From an uncultured Alphaproteobacteria bacterium (GTDB taxonomy: Bacteria > Pseudomonadota > Alphaproteobacteria > Rhodospirillales > Rhodospirillaceae): a DNA stretch of 64,000 nucleotides. The position numbers were made by a program, and so were the translations under genes. Shown piece by piece: positions 62,071-64,000 of this stretch; position 1 is the first letter of the stretch, and every line of letters starts with the position of its first letter. The notes under the pieces are model-generated. The model did no database searches and was not told where the DNA came from. It was given only the letters and a program-made list of their open reading frames with translations. Location: positions 1,020,287-1,084,286 of the forward strand of contig LT599022.1 of assembly GCA_900079695.1 (NCBI GenBank), in the 5' to 3' direction.

Positions 62071-64000
62071 ATACTTCGTCGAGTCACATCATACGCGATC
62101 CGGGGCGGACTGGGAGCCTTGGCGTTCCTGCTGGTGTTCGCGCCGGTTCTGGCGGCGACGCTGATCTGGCAGGTGCGCCAGGGACCGGTGTCGCTCGCCC
62201 GCGCCCTGCCCTACGCCGCCGCGATCGTGCACGACCGCACCGGGGCCGACGTCGCGGCGCAGAACGCGTTCCTGGTGTGGGACGCCGACCGCCGCCGTCT
62301 CGTCATCCGCCTCACCCAGGTCGCCCTCGGCACGCCGGGCGGCGTGAGCGTGCGCCTGCCGCTGGTCGATCTCTCCTACACCCTCTCCGGCCTCGCGCGC
62401 CGGGAGCTCCTGCCCACCGCGGTGGCTGTGCACCGGCCCCGGCTGGTGCTGGCGCGCGACGCCGCGGGCAACGTCCGCATCGGCATCGGCGGCGAGGACT
62501 CCGCCGCCGCGCCGCCGCAGCCCGACGCGGCCGGTTTCGACCTGCGCGCCGCGCTGGCGCCGCTGATGGCGCCCGGCGACGACCACCTCGATTCGGTCGC
62601 GGTGATCGACGCCGAAGCGACGGTGATCGACATCCCGCGCGGCCGTCATTACGGCGTGCCGCGCCTCAACGCCCGGCTCGACCGCACCGCCGAGGGACTC
62701 GCCGCGAACGTCGATCTCGCCGCGGCCGTCGGCGGCGTCACCGCGATGTTCGTCCTCGACGCCCGCTACGACGAAGCCGAAGGCGAGGTCCGCGCCGACC
62801 TCGATTTCCAGGAGGTGGTGCCGAGCCTGTTCGCCAAGGAGTTCCAGTCTCTCGAAGACCTGTCCGGACTGGCGGTGCCGCTCTCGGGGCGGGTATCGGC
62901 ACGCCTCAAGCCGCGCGACGTGAGGGCGGTGGACGCCGACGACCTGCGCCGCGCCGACGCCGAGATCGAAATCTACGGCGGCCAGGGGATCGTTCTCGCC
63001 CCCCGGCCGGTGGGGCTCGCCTATCCGGTCCACGGCTTCCGCATCAAAGGCGGCTACGACGGCGCGGCAGGACGCGCCAGCCTCGACAACCTCCTGGTCG
63101 AACTCCCGGACGCGACGATTTCGGGCGACGCCGAAGCCGCCTGGCCCGCGGCGGGCACCACGGACGCGGGCGGAATCACCGCGCGCGTCGCCGTCCGCGT
63201 CACCGATACCGCGATCGACTCGTTCGAACGCTACTGGCCGCCGTCGATGGTTTCGGACGCGCGCGCCTGGGTGGTGGAGAATCTCCGCGACGGCCGGGTC
63301 GAGGAGGCCCGCTTCGCCGCCGAGCTCGCCGGGCCGGACTGGGAGCGCGTCGACGTCTCGACCTTCTCCGGCGAGGCGCAGGTGAAGGGCGCATCGGTGC
63401 ATTACCTGCGGCCGATGCCGCCGATCACCGACGTCGACGGCAAGGTGCTGTTCGGTCTCAAGGAGGTCGAGGTGCTGCCGGATACCGGCCGCGTCGGCAA
63501 TCTCGCGATCCAGCCGGGCGGACGGGTGGTGCTCTCCGGCCTCGCCGACGACATCCAGTACGCCGATATCGAGGCCGACATCGACGGCCCGGTGCGCGAG
63601 GCTCTGAAGCTCGTCGACGGCGAGCCGCTCAAGCTCCTCTCGGCCCTCGGCACGGTCGACCCGAACGGCATCTCCGGCAAGGGCCGAACCCATCTGTCGA
63701 TGCGCTTCCCCCTGCTCAACGACCTCAAACTGGTCGACATGACGGTGAAGGCGACCTCGAAGATCACCGAAGGCGTGGTCAAGGACGCGATTCCCGGCCG
63801 CACCCTCACCGACGGCGTGCTCGATCTCGCGGTCGATCTCGACGGCCTGTCGATCAAGGGCGCGGGCAAGGTCAACGGCGTGCCGATGACCCTCGGCTGG
63901 GACGAAAAGTTCTCCGGCCCCGGCGTGCGCACCCGCTACACCGTCGCCGGCACCGTCGACGCCGCCGGGCGCGAAGCGCTGGGGCTCGACTTCATGCCGT
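62071..64000 (+). CDS. YhdP/AsmA-like protein (DUF3971), 3' end outside the window, no standard start
   Basis: At least 643 codons without a stop, running off the end. A basic segment and one membrane helix (GALAFLLVFAPVLAATLIW, about residues 15-33) precede QGPVSLARALPYAAAIVHDRTGADV, the typical start of alphaproteobacterial YhdP-like proteins, followed by long beta-rich sequence with LDFQEVVPSLFAKEF. Such proteins bridge inner and outer membranes for lipid transport. In frame between the stop at 62041 and TTG 62119 there is no ATG, GTG or TTG. ATA 62071 precedes LRRVTSYAIRG, where relatives start MLRRV, and GAGGA lies at 62062-62066. TTG 62119 would remove the basic anchor. Confidence 0.82.
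   Translation, partial: MLRRVTSYAIRGGLGALAFLLVFAPVLAATLIWQVRQGPVSLARALPYAAAIVHDRTGADVAAQNAFLVWDADRRRLVIRLTQVALGTPGGVSVRLPLVDLSYTLSGLARRELLPTAVAVHRPRLVLARDAAGNVRIGIGGEDSAAAPPQPDAAGFDLRAALAPLMAPGDDHLDSVAVIDAEATVIDIPRGRHYGVPRLNARLDRTAEGLAANVDLAAAVGGVTAMFVLDARYDEAEGEVRADLDFQEVVPSLFAKEFQSLEDLSGLAVPLSGRVSARLKPRDVRAVDADDLRRADAEIEIYGGQGIVLAPRPVGLAYPVHGFRIKGGYDGAAGRASLDNLLVELPDATISGDAEAAWPAAGTTDAGGITARVAVRVTDTAIDSFERYWPPSMVSDARAWVVENLRDGRVEEARFAAELAGPDWERVDVSTFSGEAQVKGASVHYLRPMPPITDVDGKVLFGLKEVEVLPDTGRVGNLAIQPGGRVVLSGLADDIQYADIEADIDGPVREALKLVDGEPLKLLSALGTVDPNGISGKGRTHLSMRFPLLNDLKLVDMTVKATSKITEGVVKDAIPGRTLTDGVLDLAVDLDGLSIKGAGKVNGVPMTLGWDEKFSGPGVRTRYTVAGTVDAAGREALGLDFMP

Overview
The window is GC-rich, densely packed bacterial chromosome, and everything points to an alphaproteobacterium of the Rhodospirillales type. 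Evidence for that: a three-gene proton-translocating transhydrogenase (pntAA-pntAB-pntB), the lineage-typical small proteins GapR (DUF2312), TrcR (DUF1013), DUF1192 and two DUF465 proteins, a MotB-like OmpA protein beside rpmE, the anmK/tyrS divergent pair, and a sigma-32 plus ROSE-type heat-shock leader. Nothing looks like a prophage, insertion sequence, CRISPR array or integrated island. Most loci are core metabolism or housekeeping.

Layout. 1-4150: end of a MotA-like channel gene, its OmpA partner, rpmE, a membrane class III nucleotide cyclase, and a heat-shock Hsp20 gene. 4150-9400: small enzymes (NTF2-like, thioesterase, quinone oxidoreductase, DJ-1/PfpI, UbiX, CIA30) and regulators. 9400-15280: a minus-strand cluster of five genes, four of them overlapping (GT2 glycosyltransferase, an alpha/alpha-toroid-like protein, an LPG-synthase/flippase-like membrane protein, a large polytopic GT-C-like protein, a methyltransferase). 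It looks like a dedicated lipid-linked glycan pathway and is the best candidate here for an undescribed system. 15360-29350: pfkA, purEK, DedA, rpsU, an MFS exporter, pnt, pepF, gapR, a response regulator with an HPt-like C-terminus, and pyk.

29370-45010: rpmJ, a methyltransferase, an operon holding a soluble histidine-kinase-like protein, secreted phosphatase and hydrolase and a polytopic membrane protein, then ilvD, a DctPQM TRAP transporter, LysE plus a CapV-like patatin, a metallo-beta-lactamase lipoprotein, an RcnB-like protein and a chemoreceptor. 45160-53240: convergent bfd/bfr iron storage, a MarR regulator, tRNA-Met(CAU), dtd, a secreted methionine-sulfoxide repair operon (msrB-dipZ-msrA), and cysE-iscR-fdx-mnmA on the minus strand. 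53450-64000: an alpha/beta hydrolase, anmK/tyrS, a lipid-kinase and baeRF pair, bcp, glnE, and the start of a YhdP/AsmA-like protein that runs off the end.

The most notable direct observations are two genes (rpsU and the AsmA-like gene) with no ATG, GTG or TTG start where the family start should be, each with ATA there behind a Shine-Dalgarno sequence; the complete sigma-32 and ROSE arrangement ahead of hsp20; and the overlapping glycan cluster.
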